Positions 1-6,027 of a stretch of 28,249 nt of DNA are shown one piece after another. This DNA is from UBA4664 sp038244585. Lineage in GTDB: Bacteria > Patescibacteriota > Saccharimonadia > UBA4664. A model generated the notes under the pieces. The model had not been told where the DNA came from. It searched no databases and saw only the letters and a program-made list of their open reading frames with translations. How positions within the stretch are numbered: the stretch's first letter is position 1; each line of letters begins with the position of its first letter. A program made the position numbers and the translations under genes. The stretch covers positions 1-28,249 of the forward strand of contig JBBRTI010000008.1 of assembly GCA_038244585.1 (NCBI GenBank). Direction: 5' to 3'.

Positions 1-426
1 AAGATCCCGGCCGGTGTCGATGACGGCAGTACCATGAGGCTATCCGGTAAGGGTGCGGCGCCCAAAGGCGGCGGCGGTAAAGGCGATTTATTCGTCGCCA
101 TCCGCGTGCGCGGCGACAAACGTTTCGAGCGTGACGGCGCGGTCATTCACAGTCAGGTCAATCTCAGTATGGCCGAAGCGGCCTTGGGCGCCGAAATCCC
201 TGTTACGACGGTGGACGGGGAAGTGAAGCTCAAAGTTCCGGCTGGCACCCAGAGCGGCAAGCAGTTCCGCCTGAGCGGCCGCGGAGTCCCAATCCTTCAC
301 GGTACTGGGCGCGGCGACCACATCGTCCACGTGGCCGTGGAAACACCGACCAAACTGTCGGCCCGCCAGAGAGAGCTGCTCGAAGAGTTCGCTTCCGAGG
401 GCGGTAAGCGCGGGTTCTTCCGCTAG
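1..426 (+). CDS. dnaJ: DnaJ chaperone, C-terminal part (5' end outside window)
   Basis: The reading frame is open from base 1 and ends at TAG 424-426, giving about 141 residues. It begins with the IPAGVDDGSTMRLSGKG stretch typical of the first DnaJ C-terminal substrate-binding domain. It continues through VRGDKRFERDG, then AEAALGAEIPVTTVDG and LKVPAGTQSGKQFRLSGRGVP of the second C-terminal domain, and ends in a short dimerisation tail. DnaJ is the Hsp40 co-chaperone that delivers unfolded clients to DnaK and stimulates its ATPase in the cytoplasm. The J-domain, Gly/Phe region and zinc fingers would lie upstream of the window. The internal ATG at 34 is not the start, because conserved sequence precedes it in frame. 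The next gene starts 2 bases after the stop, so the two are probably cotranscribed. Confidence 0.95.
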   Translation, partial: KIPAGVDDGSTMRLSGKGAAPKGGGGKGDLFVAIRVRGDKRFERDGAVIHSQVNLSMAEAALGAEIPVTTVDGEVKLKVPAGTQSGKQFRLSGRGVPILHGTGRGDHIVHVAVETPTKLSARQRELLEEFASEGGKRGFFR

Positions 427-428
427 CC

Positions 429-785
429 ATGAAATTCGTCGCCTTGCTTCGCACATTAGAGCCCCGACTGCGCATTATGTTGATCGCCACCACACTGTTC
501 GCCATCCTCCAAGGCGGTCAGTTTATGTTGATCGCCCAGCGCAACCTAGGAGGGGCCGCCGGCAGCTCGGGCTTCCTTTACGTTCTGACCTCATTGTTTT
601 TTATTCCATCCGGCATCATCCTAACCGGCGCCGTATTATGGCTAGTTCGACACAACTCGGCCACGCAACGGCCACTATTGTTATTGGGCCTTATCAACAT
701 ACTACTGGCGTTTCATCTTGCCTGGTACGCGATTGATTCATGCAGCTGGGCCATGATGCTCGGCTTGCAGCTGGGCGGTTGTTAA
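429..785 (+). CDS. Small integral membrane protein, unknown function
   Basis: This is a 118-residue protein of unknown function starting at ATG 429, only 2 bases after the dnaJ stop, so it probably shares the dnaJ transcript. It contains three hydrophobic segments: about residues 15-35 (IMLIATTLFAILQGGQFML), 50-72 (LYVLTSLFFIPSGIILTGAVLW) and 82-103 (LLLLGLINILLAFHLAWYAI). The C-terminus carries two cysteines, one in DSCSW and one at the last residue. No catalytic motif is visible. It resembles the many short, lineage-restricted membrane proteins of Patescibacteria, and I do not recognise a named family. The ORF is believable because of its position, its continuous hydrophobic pattern and the lack of a competing frame. 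Confidence 0.7.
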   Translation: MKFVALLRTLEPRLRIMLIATTLFAILQGGQFMLIAQRNLGGAAGSSGFLYVLTSLFFIPSGIILTGAVLWLVRHNSATQRPLLLLGLINILLAFHLAWYAIDSCSWAMMLGLQLGGC

Positions 786-787
786 GG

Positions 788-796
788 TGCTATAAT
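788..796 (+). promoter_or_regulatory. Extended -10 promoter element (TGCTATAAT)
   Basis: A perfect TATAAT at 791-796 is preceded by TGC, giving an extended -10 box. It lies 19 bases before the ATG at 816 and just after the stop of the preceding gene. It predicts a transcript with a 5' leader of about a dozen bases for the 162-residue membrane protein. No convincing -35 is seen. Confidence 0.6.
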
Positions 797-815
797 TACG
801 TAAAGCGTAAGCCTT

Positions 816-1304
816 ATGCAAATACTAGCTTTCAGTCCTAACCTCTTAATCATCACTATCATCCTAGTGACGACATTTTATGCCTTTTTTGCCGGCAAAC
901 AGCGGATTCGGCTGCTGATTCTGAGCGTCTACGTCGGCGTCGTCCTGGCCGAGCAGTTCGCTCAAGTAGTGAAGCCGTATCTGGGCGCTTTGTCGTCAGG
1001 CCAGACCAGCCTGTTGCTGCTGGGTTTGCCGATTCTGATCTTCGGCCTGGCCCCGCAGAAGAGCCATAGGGGCTCCCATGGCAAAGGCTCATCCATCGCT
1101 AACATGCTGGTTGGGTTGCTAACGGGCGGCCTCATTGTCGCCAGCGCGCTCCGCCTCCTGCCGACGAGCGAAATGGCAGCCGTGGACAGTGATTCCTTCG
1201 TTGCTATGATCCTCCAACAGTATCAGCTCTGGCTGCTTGGCGGGTTGCCGCTAGTAGCTTTACTGCTTGGAATGTTCAAAGGCAAGAGCCCCCGCCAACA
1301 TTGA
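816..1304 (+). CDS. Multi-pass membrane protein, unknown function
   Basis: This 162-residue hypothetical protein has four likely membrane helices, near residues 9-27 (LLIITIILVTTFYAFFAG), 30-50, 62-80 (TSLLLLGLPILIFGLAP) and 95-112 (NMLVGLLTGGLIVASAL), with another hydrophobic stretch at about 137-153 (WLLGGLPLVALLLGMF). A basic loop (KSHRGSHGKG) separates the two halves. The layout is CvpA-like in a loose sense, but no diagnostic motif supports that name, so the function is left open. It has its own extended -10 element upstream. Its stop codon overlaps the -35 box of the tRNA-Lys promoter, so the tRNA is expressed separately. Confidence 0.7.
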   Translation: MQILAFSPNLLIITIILVTTFYAFFAGKQRIRLLILSVYVGVVLAEQFAQVVKPYLGALSSGQTSLLLLGLPILIFGLAPQKSHRGSHGKGSSIANMLVGLLTGGLIVASALRLLPTSEMAAVDSDSFVAMILQQYQLWLLGGLPLVALLLGMFKGKSPRQH

Positions 1305-1330
1305 CCCGACATGGCTAAATACCGTATAGT
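1301..1330 (+). promoter_or_regulatory. Promoter of tRNA-Lys
   Basis: TTGACC (1301-1306), an 18-base spacer and TATAGT (1325-1330) form a good sigma-70-type promoter. Its expected start is near 1337, some 16 bases before the mature tRNA 5' end at 1353. The -35 box overlaps the TGA stop (1302-1304) of the upstream membrane-protein gene. Confidence 0.7.
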
Positions 1331-1352
1331 AAGGCGGTTCTCGGTCGCATAC

Positions 1353-1429
1353 GGGCCTGTAGCTCAGTTGGTTAGAGCAGGGGCCTTTTAAGCCTCGTGT
1401 CCTGGGTCCGAATCCCAGCAGGCCCACCA
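1353..1429 (+). tRNA. tRNA-Lys (anticodon UUU), CCA encoded
   Basis: This is a 77-base cloverleaf. The acceptor arms GGGCCTG and CAGGCCC pair perfectly, with A as discriminator and a genomically encoded CCA. The D arm is GCTC/GAGC with a loop containing GG. The anticodon stem GGGGC/GCCTC (one G-U pair) carries loop CTTTTAA, so the anticodon is TTT and the amino acid is lysine. The T arm is CTGGG/CCCAG with loop TCCGAAT. The T-loop is unusual: position 55, normally T (pseudouridine), reads C. The gene has its own promoter upstream and a strong terminator immediately after the CCA. Confidence 0.96.
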
Positions 1430-1465
1430 AAATAAGCCCCCCACCTCGCGTGGGGGTTTTATTTT
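1430..1465 (+). terminator. Intrinsic terminator after tRNA-Lys
   Basis: A GC stem (CCCCCA / TGGGGG, loop of about 7 bases) is flanked by AAAATAA on the left and TTTTATTTT on the right. It can work in both directions and starts directly after the tRNA CCA end. Confidence 0.85.
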
Positions 1466-1473
1466 GGGCAAAG

Positions 1474-1527
1474 AAAACCCCGCAACAAGTGCGGGGAGTA
1501 CGGAGGGGCGCTGGGTGCGCCCCTCCG
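1474..1527 (-). terminator. Tandem hairpins, terminator of the minus-strand EEP gene
   Basis: Reading on the minus strand after the stop at 1541, the first hairpin has 10-bp arms (CGGAGGGGCG 1501-1510 and CGCCCCTCCG 1518-1527, 7-base loop). The second has 6-bp arms (1478-1483 and 1491-1496) and is followed on the minus strand by TTTT (1477-1474). The second is a standard intrinsic terminator. The first is a strong stem without a U tract and may protect the mRNA 3' end. Confidence 0.75.
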
Positions 1528-1540
1528 TGAGACCGTGTGG

Positions 1541-2377
1541 CTAGGCCGCAGCGGTATTGAGTTCCAGAATGATTGGGTAATGGTCAGAAATCCGATCGGT
1601 CTCAGAGCTTTTGACGACCCAGTAGCTTGTGATGAGGCGGAGAGCCTCAGGACTGGCAAAGGCGTAGTCAACCCTGACGTGCGCCGTGTGGGCGACATCT
1701 CGGTTGAAGGCGCTCGGCACGGTTGCCGAGAAGTCGCGGAAATGGGCGCCGACGTCAACGAGGCCGGCGGCCTCGAGGCAGCCAGTGACATCGTATCGGA
1801 TGGAATCCGTGCCGAATTTTGTCACGCCAACTTCCGCCAGCTGCGCGAGAAGTGCGGCCTCGTCGTAATTGTCGCAACGGGACAGGCAATTCAGATCGCC
1901 GCCGATGATGAACGGCGTGCCGGGGCGATAGTACTCCAAGAGCAGCTTGACCTCGGCCAAGCGCTTGTCCTCGGATCTAGGCGCCAAGTGAACGTTGGCA
2001 ATCATGAGGTTTTCGCCTCCCGGTAATTGTAGCTCCGTAAAGATGGCACTGTGGTCAAGACCATTGACCAGGGCGAACGATCCGAGCTCCGGGACCGGGG
2101 AGAACGAGGCCAGGTCATAGGCTGAAGTGGTGCCGGCGGAACTCGAGTCAGCAAATCTGAAAGACGTCGACCGAGCCTTTTCGTTAATCTGGCGCAGACG
2201 TTTTTTATTGTCTTTGTCCCAGCTGTTGACCTCCTGGAAAGCCCAGAAGGCCGGGCAGTTGCCAGTGGTGTAGTTGCCGACGTAGTCGAGCAGTAGCTTA
2301 CCTGGGTTGCCGGAACATCCTTCAAAGAGGTTCCAATAGACGAGGTCCATGACGGTCGTGTTGTCGAGGTGCTCCAT
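1541..2377 (-). CDS. Endonuclease/exonuclease/phosphatase (EEP) family protein
   Basis: This 278-residue protein shows the motif series of the DNase I-like EEP superfamily: YWNLFEG (Asn16), AFQEVN (metal-binding Glu49), NVHLAP (His130), GGDLNCL (Asp161 and Asn163), RVDYAFAS (Asp237) and SDHYPIILEL (Asp265-His266 pair). These residues make up a Mg2+-dependent phosphodiesterase or phosphatase active site. The substrate (DNA, phospholipid or other) cannot be told from sequence. No signal peptide is visible at the N-terminus, so a cytoplasmic location is likely. A GGAAGG Shine-Dalgarno-like element lies just upstream of ATG 2375-2377. The gene is monocistronic, runs opposite to its neighbours, and ends in tandem hairpins. 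Confidence 0.85.
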   Translation of the reverse strand: MEHLDNTTVMDLVYWNLFEGCSGNPGKLLLDYVGNYTTGNCPAFWAFQEVNSWDKDNKKRLRQINEKARSTSFRFADSSSAGTTSAYDLASFSPVPELGSFALVNGLDHSAIFTELQLPGGENLMIANVHLAPRSEDKRLAEVKLLLEYYRPGTPFIIGGDLNCLSRCDNYDEAALLAQLAEVGVTKFGTDSIRYDVTGCLEAAGLVDVGAHFRDFSATVPSAFNRDVAHTAHVRVDYAFASPEALRLITSYWVVKSSETDRISDHYPIILELNTAAA

Positions 2378-2418
2378 CGAAGGAACCTTCCGGGTCGGGT
2401 ACGGTGGATTGCATCAGA

Positions 2419-2437
2419 CTGCAATATATAATTGCAG
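2419..2437. promoter_or_regulatory. 19-bp interrupted palindrome over a TATAAT box
   Basis: CTGCAAT (2419-2425), ATATA and ATTGCAG (2431-2437) form a dyad with 7-bp arms in the divergent region between the EEP gene (minus) and comEC (plus). The centre overlaps TATAAT (2427-2432) on the plus strand and TATATT on the minus strand. This is the layout expected of an operator. The regulator is unknown. Confidence 0.45.
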
Positions 2438-2555
2438 CACAAAACAGGTGTAATGTCCATAGTAGCGTAATGGTTCACTACTTAGGCGACACTTGTAATC
2501 CTGGCGGTTCTGGTCCACAATCGACAGATTGTAATGAGGGTAGAAAGCCCTCATT

Positions 2556-3989
2556 TTGCGTCGAAGCACCCTTATTTCTCTGGTTTGCGGGGCCCTAATC
2601 CTGGGGATTGCCTCAGGTCGTTCCGGTATTCGGGCCGATATACTGGAAGCTGGCGCGGCCGGGCTATTGTGTTTGGCACTGGTGCGGACGCGCCTGCTGG
2701 TACCGGCCGTCTTGATTTTGTCCGTGGTACTGGGGCTGTGGCGGACCACCGTGTACCGGCACGACCAGGCCCGCTTGACGGCGCTCATCGGCCAGAAGGT
2801 CAGTTTCATCGGTCAGGTCGACGACGACCCGGCTATAAACGCCAAGGGCTATCTGGAATTCAAGCTGGGGCATATCGTTGCGGGCCAAACGGCTTTGCCG
2901 GGCGAAATCACCGTCCGAACTTTCCCGACTAACATGCACCGCGGCTACCGCCTGCAGCTAGACGGCAAACTGGGCGACGGCTTCGGCAGTGTGCCAGCCG
3001 AGCTGTTTTATCCGCAGATGACCGTCGTCTCGACGGCGCAAAGCCCGCTGGAGCAGGTGCGCCAACGCTTCTTTACGGGCATTAGGACTGCTCTGCCGGA
3101 ACCGGCGGCGTCGTTCGCACTGGGGCTGCTGGTGGGGGTGCGCGGGTTGGTTCCCAAAGACCTGCAGACGCAGCTCAATCTCGTGGGGCTGAGCCACCTG
3201 GTGGCGGTTTCGGGCTACAACCTGACGATTATGGTGGCGGCCGCGCATAAGCTGTTTGAGCGCTGGGGCAAGGGGATCGCTCTGGCGGCCTCGCTGTGGC
3301 TCATCGGTGGCTTTCTTCTGGTAACCGGCGCCAGCCCCAGTATTGTCCGCGCCAGCGTGGTGGCTGTGCTGGCACTTCTAGCCGCCTATTACGGGCGGCG
3401 GTTTAATCCGCTGACCCTCATACTACTGGCAGCCAGCGGAACCGCCATCTTCAAGCCGGCATACCTGACCGACCTGGGGTGGCTGTTGAGCTTCATCGGC
3501 TTCTTTGCCGTCATGGTAGTGGCGCCGGCAGTATCGGCTAGGCTGGGTAATCCAAAGTGGCTGGCCGCCCAAATTTTTACCGAAACGATGGTGGCCCATG
3601 TCCTGACGGTACCGCTGATTCTGTATTATTTTTCGCAGTTGTCCATCGCTGCGCCTATAACCAATGTGCTGGTGCTGCCTCTGGTGCCACTGGCTATGTT
3701 CGTCGGGCTTGTTGCCGGCCTTGCCGGCATGATCGTGCCGGCCTTCAGCGGATGGCTGGCTTGGCCTGCGGCTCTGGTGCTCAAGTATATGCTGGCGGTG
3801 GTGGATTGGTTTTCGCGGCAGTCGTGGGCGGCCACCGTCATGCACATCGATTTTGTCGGCATGCTTCTGATGTACGCTGTTCTTGGTATGTTTATTGTTT
3901 CGCTCAAGCATCAAAATGCCCGCCGCGGTCGACGGGAAGAGCGTATGGACGTCCTTGGCGGCGGGGCCGTGGGCGCATCGCGTGGCTGA
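2556..3989 (+). CDS. comEC: ComEC/Rec2-type DNA uptake channel, short form
   Basis: This 477-residue polytopic membrane protein belongs to the ComEC family, which moves single-stranded DNA across the cytoplasmic membrane during natural transformation. Two N-terminal helix regions (about residues 5-22 and 30-62) precede a soluble OB-like DUF4131 segment (about 75-155, including FIGQVDDDPAINAKGYLEFK). The Competence domain follows (about 165-450), marked by LLVGVRGLVPKDLQTQL and the signature LSHLVAVSGYNLTIMVAA, with at least seven further helices. The C-terminal metallo-beta-lactamase-like domain of full-length ComEC (usually about 750 residues) is absent and the protein stops after the last helix. 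An in-frame TAG at 2541 limits the start. TTG 2556 is the likely choice, though its RBS is weak. Type IV pilus genes in the same window supply the probable DNA-capture machinery. Confidence 0.9.
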   Translation: MRRSTLISLVCGALILGIASGRSGIRADILEAGAAGLLCLALVRTRLLVPAVLILSVVLGLWRTTVYRHDQARLTALIGQKVSFIGQVDDDPAINAKGYLEFKLGHIVAGQTALPGEITVRTFPTNMHRGYRLQLDGKLGDGFGSVPAELFYPQMTVVSTAQSPLEQVRQRFFTGIRTALPEPAASFALGLLVGVRGLVPKDLQTQLNLVGLSHLVAVSGYNLTIMVAAAHKLFERWGKGIALAASLWLIGGFLLVTGASPSIVRASVVAVLALLAAYYGRRFNPLTLILLAASGTAIFKPAYLTDLGWLLSFIGFFAVMVVAPAVSARLGNPKWLAAQIFTETMVAHVLTVPLILYYFSQLSIAAPITNVLVLPLVPLAMFVGLVAGLAGMIVPAFSGWLAWPAALVLKYMLAVVDWFSRQSWAATVMHIDFVGMLLMYAVLGMFIVSLKHQNARRGRREERMDVLGGGAVGASRG

Positions 3990-4005
3990 CTGGTAAATGA
4001 GTATA

Positions 4006-4034
4006 TTGATTACTGGGCAAAAATCTAGTATAAA
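4006..4034 (+). promoter_or_regulatory. Promoter of the 142-residue hypothetical gene
   Basis: TTGATT (4006-4011), exactly 17 bases, then TATAAA (4029-4034). The predicted start is near 4041, about 44 bases before the GTG start at 4085. Confidence 0.6.
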
Positions 4035-4084
4035 TACAGCCAGTTGTAAGGATTATCCCTACTCCAGTACTTGAAAAGAGCGCC

Positions 4085-4513
4085 GTGGACATTAAATTTG
4101 AGCTGTTTCGACTCAATCAAGCAGAATATGAGTACGTCAAAGCAATGCATCCGCAATGGACTGAAGATGAGGTTCGCCAGCAAGCTGATGCTAATATGGC
4201 GGCCCAGTGGAGCACGGCCGTATCAGAATTTCGGTTGGCTATGTATGCAGTCGCTCAAGAGATAGGCGGTTTGAACTTGCTTGCTGAAGTACGAAAAAAT
4301 GACGATTCAGGCAGTAGCGTGCCTGCCGCTTCAGCGCTCAAGATACTTACCGATTACGGCGGTACTGCCGCCTTAATTCTTACGTTTGAAAAAATGCAGA
4401 CCATCTGGCGCATGACATTACCTCAGGAGAGCCAGATTGTGCCCCGAAGGTGGTTGGGCCGTCTGGCTGATCGCTGCCGGCCCTTCATGTTTAGGGGTAG
4501 CCGCAAAGGCTGA
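4085..4513 (+). CDS. Hypothetical protein
   Basis: This 142-residue soluble protein starts at GTG 4085 and is not recognised. The N-terminal half is acidic and helical (RLNQAEYEYVKAMHPQWTEDE, then a segment to about residue 60). The middle contains a possible helix-rich segment (residues 78-105, ALKILTDYGGTAALILTFEK). The C-terminus is basic (RRWLGRLADRCR ... RGSRKG). No membrane span or catalytic motif is seen. It stands alone, with its own sigma-70-like promoter upstream and a strong terminator downstream, which argues that it is a real gene. It is more AT-rich at its 5' end than comEC or yebC. Confidence 0.6.
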   Translation: MDIKFELFRLNQAEYEYVKAMHPQWTEDEVRQQADANMAAQWSTAVSEFRLAMYAVAQEIGGLNLLAEVRKNDDSGSSVPAASALKILTDYGGTAALILTFEKMQTIWRMTLPQESQIVPRRWLGRLADRCRPFMFRGSRKG

Positions 4514-4535
4514 CTCGTAGTCCTGCACCCGCCAC

Positions 4536-4567
4536 GGGCCGTGAGCTTCATGCTCACGGCCCTTTTT
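4536..4567 (+). terminator. Intrinsic terminator before yebC
   Basis: A perfect 11-bp stem (GGGCCGTGAGC 4536-4546 and GCTCACGGCCC 4552-4562) with loop TTCAT is followed by TTTTT (4563-4567). It ends the hypothetical gene's transcript and isolates yebC, whose promoter begins in the same T run. Confidence 0.92.
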
Positions 4568-4575
4568 GTTATAAT
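4567..4575 (+). promoter_or_regulatory. Extended -10 promoter element of yebC
   Basis: TGT followed by perfect TATAAT (4570-4575) gives an extended -10. The predicted start near 4582 leaves a leader of about 29 bases with a weak GAGAG Shine-Dalgarno-like element before ATG 4611. Confidence 0.6.
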
Positions 4576-4610
4576 AGGCCCAAATCATATCTATAAATGA
4601 GAGAACAACC

Positions 4611-5351
4611 ATGTCCGGACACTCAAAATGGGCTTCCATTAAACATCAGAAGGGAGTGAAGGACGTCCGCCGCGGCGCCAGCTTCACCAAATACGCCAAC
4701 CTTATATCGGTGGCCGCCCGCAGCGGCGCTGATACGACCACCAATTACAAGCTGCGCCTGGCCGTCGACAGCGCGCGCAAATCCGGCGTCCCGAATACCA
4801 ATATCGACCGCGCCATTAAGCGCGGATCGGGTCAAGACGGCGGCGGCACGTTCGATGAAGTGCTGTACGAGGGCTATGGTTCCGGCGGTGTCGCCATCAT
4901 GGTGGAAACGGCGACCGATAACCGCAATCGCACGGCCAGCGAGGTCCGTTCGACCTTCAGCAAGCATGGCGGCAATTTGGGCACGGCCGGTTCCGTCGCC
5001 TATCAGTTTGAACAGCGCGGCGTCATTGAGATGCCAGTTACCGATATGGACGGGTCTACCATGGATGCCATTGAAGCGGGCGCAGAAGATGTGGAAGAGG
5101 GCGAGGGCAGCCTGATTGTATTCACCAAGCACTCAGATCTCGATTTGGTCCGCAAGGCCCTGACTGAAAAGGGTTACACGCCCGAACGGGCCGAGTTGAG
5201 CTATGAGCCCACCACTACTATCGCTGTCACAGACGAGGCGACTGCCCGCAAGCTGATGAACCTAATCGACACCCTCGAAGAACTTGATGATGTCACCAAA
5301 ACCTATGCTAATTTTGATATTGATCCCGAGCTGCTTGAATCGCTCGCATAA
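4611..5351 (+). CDS. yebC: YebC/PmpR family regulatory or translation-associated protein
   Basis: This 246-residue protein is full length for the family. It starts with the hallmark MSGHSKWASIKHQKG and continues with ARKSGVPNTNIDRAIKRG and VLYEGYGSGGVAIMVE. It then has the conserved TDNRNRTASEVRSTFSKHGG and ends with the third domain (TYANFDIDPELLESLA). YebC-type proteins have been described as transcriptional regulators and, more recently, as factors that relieve ribosome stalling at difficult sequences. They act in the cytoplasm. In many bacteria yebC is followed by ruvC, ruvA and ruvB. Here ruvC follows after 55 bases but ruvA and ruvB are displaced by about 12.7 kb. Confidence 0.96.
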   Translation: MSGHSKWASIKHQKGVKDVRRGASFTKYANLISVAARSGADTTTNYKLRLAVDSARKSGVPNTNIDRAIKRGSGQDGGGTFDEVLYEGYGSGGVAIMVETATDNRNRTASEVRSTFSKHGGNLGTAGSVAYQFEQRGVIEMPVTDMDGSTMDAIEAGAEDVEEGEGSLIVFTKHSDLDLVRKALTEKGYTPERAELSYEPTTTIAVTDEATARKLMNLIDTLEELDDVTKTYANFDIDPELLESLA

Positions 5352-5394
5352 GATTGGCACAGACTGTCCACAGGCGCCCGTCCCAGATATGCGG

Positions 5395-5400
5395 TAAGAT
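5395..5400 (+). promoter_or_regulatory. Putative -10 box giving a leaderless ruvC mRNA
   Basis: TAAGAT lies exactly 6 bases before the ATG of ruvC at 5407. The spacing equals that of the better -10 boxes of ruvA, ruvB and the phosphatase gene, which would place the transcription start at or next to the A of ATG. The box itself is a weaker match and lacks TGn. Confidence 0.4.
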
Positions 5401-5406
5401 AAGATT

Positions 5407-5898
5407 ATGAGAATCATAGGGGTGGATCCGGGTACCGCGACGACGGGATTCGGGGTAATAGATTATGAACGGGGCCAGTACAGCTTCGTCGATGCCGGCG
5501 TTATTACCACCCCGCCCGGAATACCCATGGCTGAGAGATTGATTACCCTGCACGAAGAGCTTTCTCAGGTCATCGCCGACACTAAACCCAGCGCCGCCGC
5601 AGTGGAGATGCTGTTTTTTGCCACCAACGTCACCACTGCAATCAGCGTGGGGCAGGCCCGTGGCGTCATTCTGCTCACGTTGGCTGAAGCCGGCCTGTTA
5701 CCCGGTGAGTATACTCCGATGCAGATCAAGCAGGCGGTAACAGGCTACGGCGGCGCCAAAAAGCCGCAGATCCAGGAGATGGTGCGGCTACTGTTGAGGC
5801 TGTCCGCTATTCCGCGCCCCGATGATGCGGCTGACGGCTTGGCCATTGCCATGACCCACGCCACGCAGGTCAAATTAGGTTCTGGAGCCACAAAGTAG
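5407..5898 (+). CDS. ruvC: Crossover junction endodeoxyribonuclease RuvC
   Basis: This 163-residue enzyme resolves Holliday junctions by symmetric Mg2+-dependent cleavage after RuvAB-driven branch migration. The RNase H-like fold signature is intact. RIIGVDPGTATTGFG holds Asp7, VEMLFFATN holds Glu67, and RPDDAADGLAIAMTHA holds Asp140 and Asp143, giving the four acidic residues of the active site. GQARGVILL and the PMQIKQAVTGYGGAKKPQIQ segment are also conserved. The length is normal. No Shine-Dalgarno sequence precedes ATG 5407. A -10-like box 6 bases upstream suggests a leaderless transcript. The usual downstream partners ruvA and ruvB are 12.7 kb away. Confidence 0.96.
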   Translation: MRIIGVDPGTATTGFGVIDYERGQYSFVDAGVITTPPGIPMAERLITLHEELSQVIADTKPSAAAVEMLFFATNVTTAISVGQARGVILLTLAEAGLLPGEYTPMQIKQAVTGYGGAKKPQIQEMVRLLLRLSAIPRPDDAADGLAIAMTHATQVKLGSGATK

Positions 5899-5899
5899 G

Positions 5900-5989
5900 T
5901 ATAATAGCATTACATTCTTCAAACTCGTCATAGATGACGTGTTCTGCTAAGCTTAAGAAGTATAATGTTGGCGCCGCAGGCTGCCTGCG
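5900..5989 (+). promoter_or_regulatory. Tandem -10 boxes, inverted repeat and leader hairpin upstream of the giant gene
   Basis: Two perfect TATAAT boxes lie at 5900-5905 and 5961-5966, just after ruvC. Between them is an inverted repeat CGTCAT-AG-ATGACG (5926-5939), suitable as an operator. After the second box the leader contains a short hairpin (CGCAGG 5975-5980, CTG, CCTGCG 5984-5989). No strong -35 box is seen for either promoter. This is the only promoter region for the 8.8 kb gene. Confidence 0.45.
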
Positions 5990-6027
5990 TGAGGTCGTGT
6001 AATACTAGTTGATGCTTGTGGAGGCCC

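Noticed and set aside
1541..2377. Reading the EEP protein as a secreted DNase serving competence
   Set aside because: The N-terminus has no signal peptide or membrane segment, so only the fold is claimed.
2404..2598. 64-residue plus-strand frame in the EEP-comEC gap
   Set aside because: It spans the palindromic promoter region and runs into comEC in another frame; composition is not protein-like and no RBS is seen.
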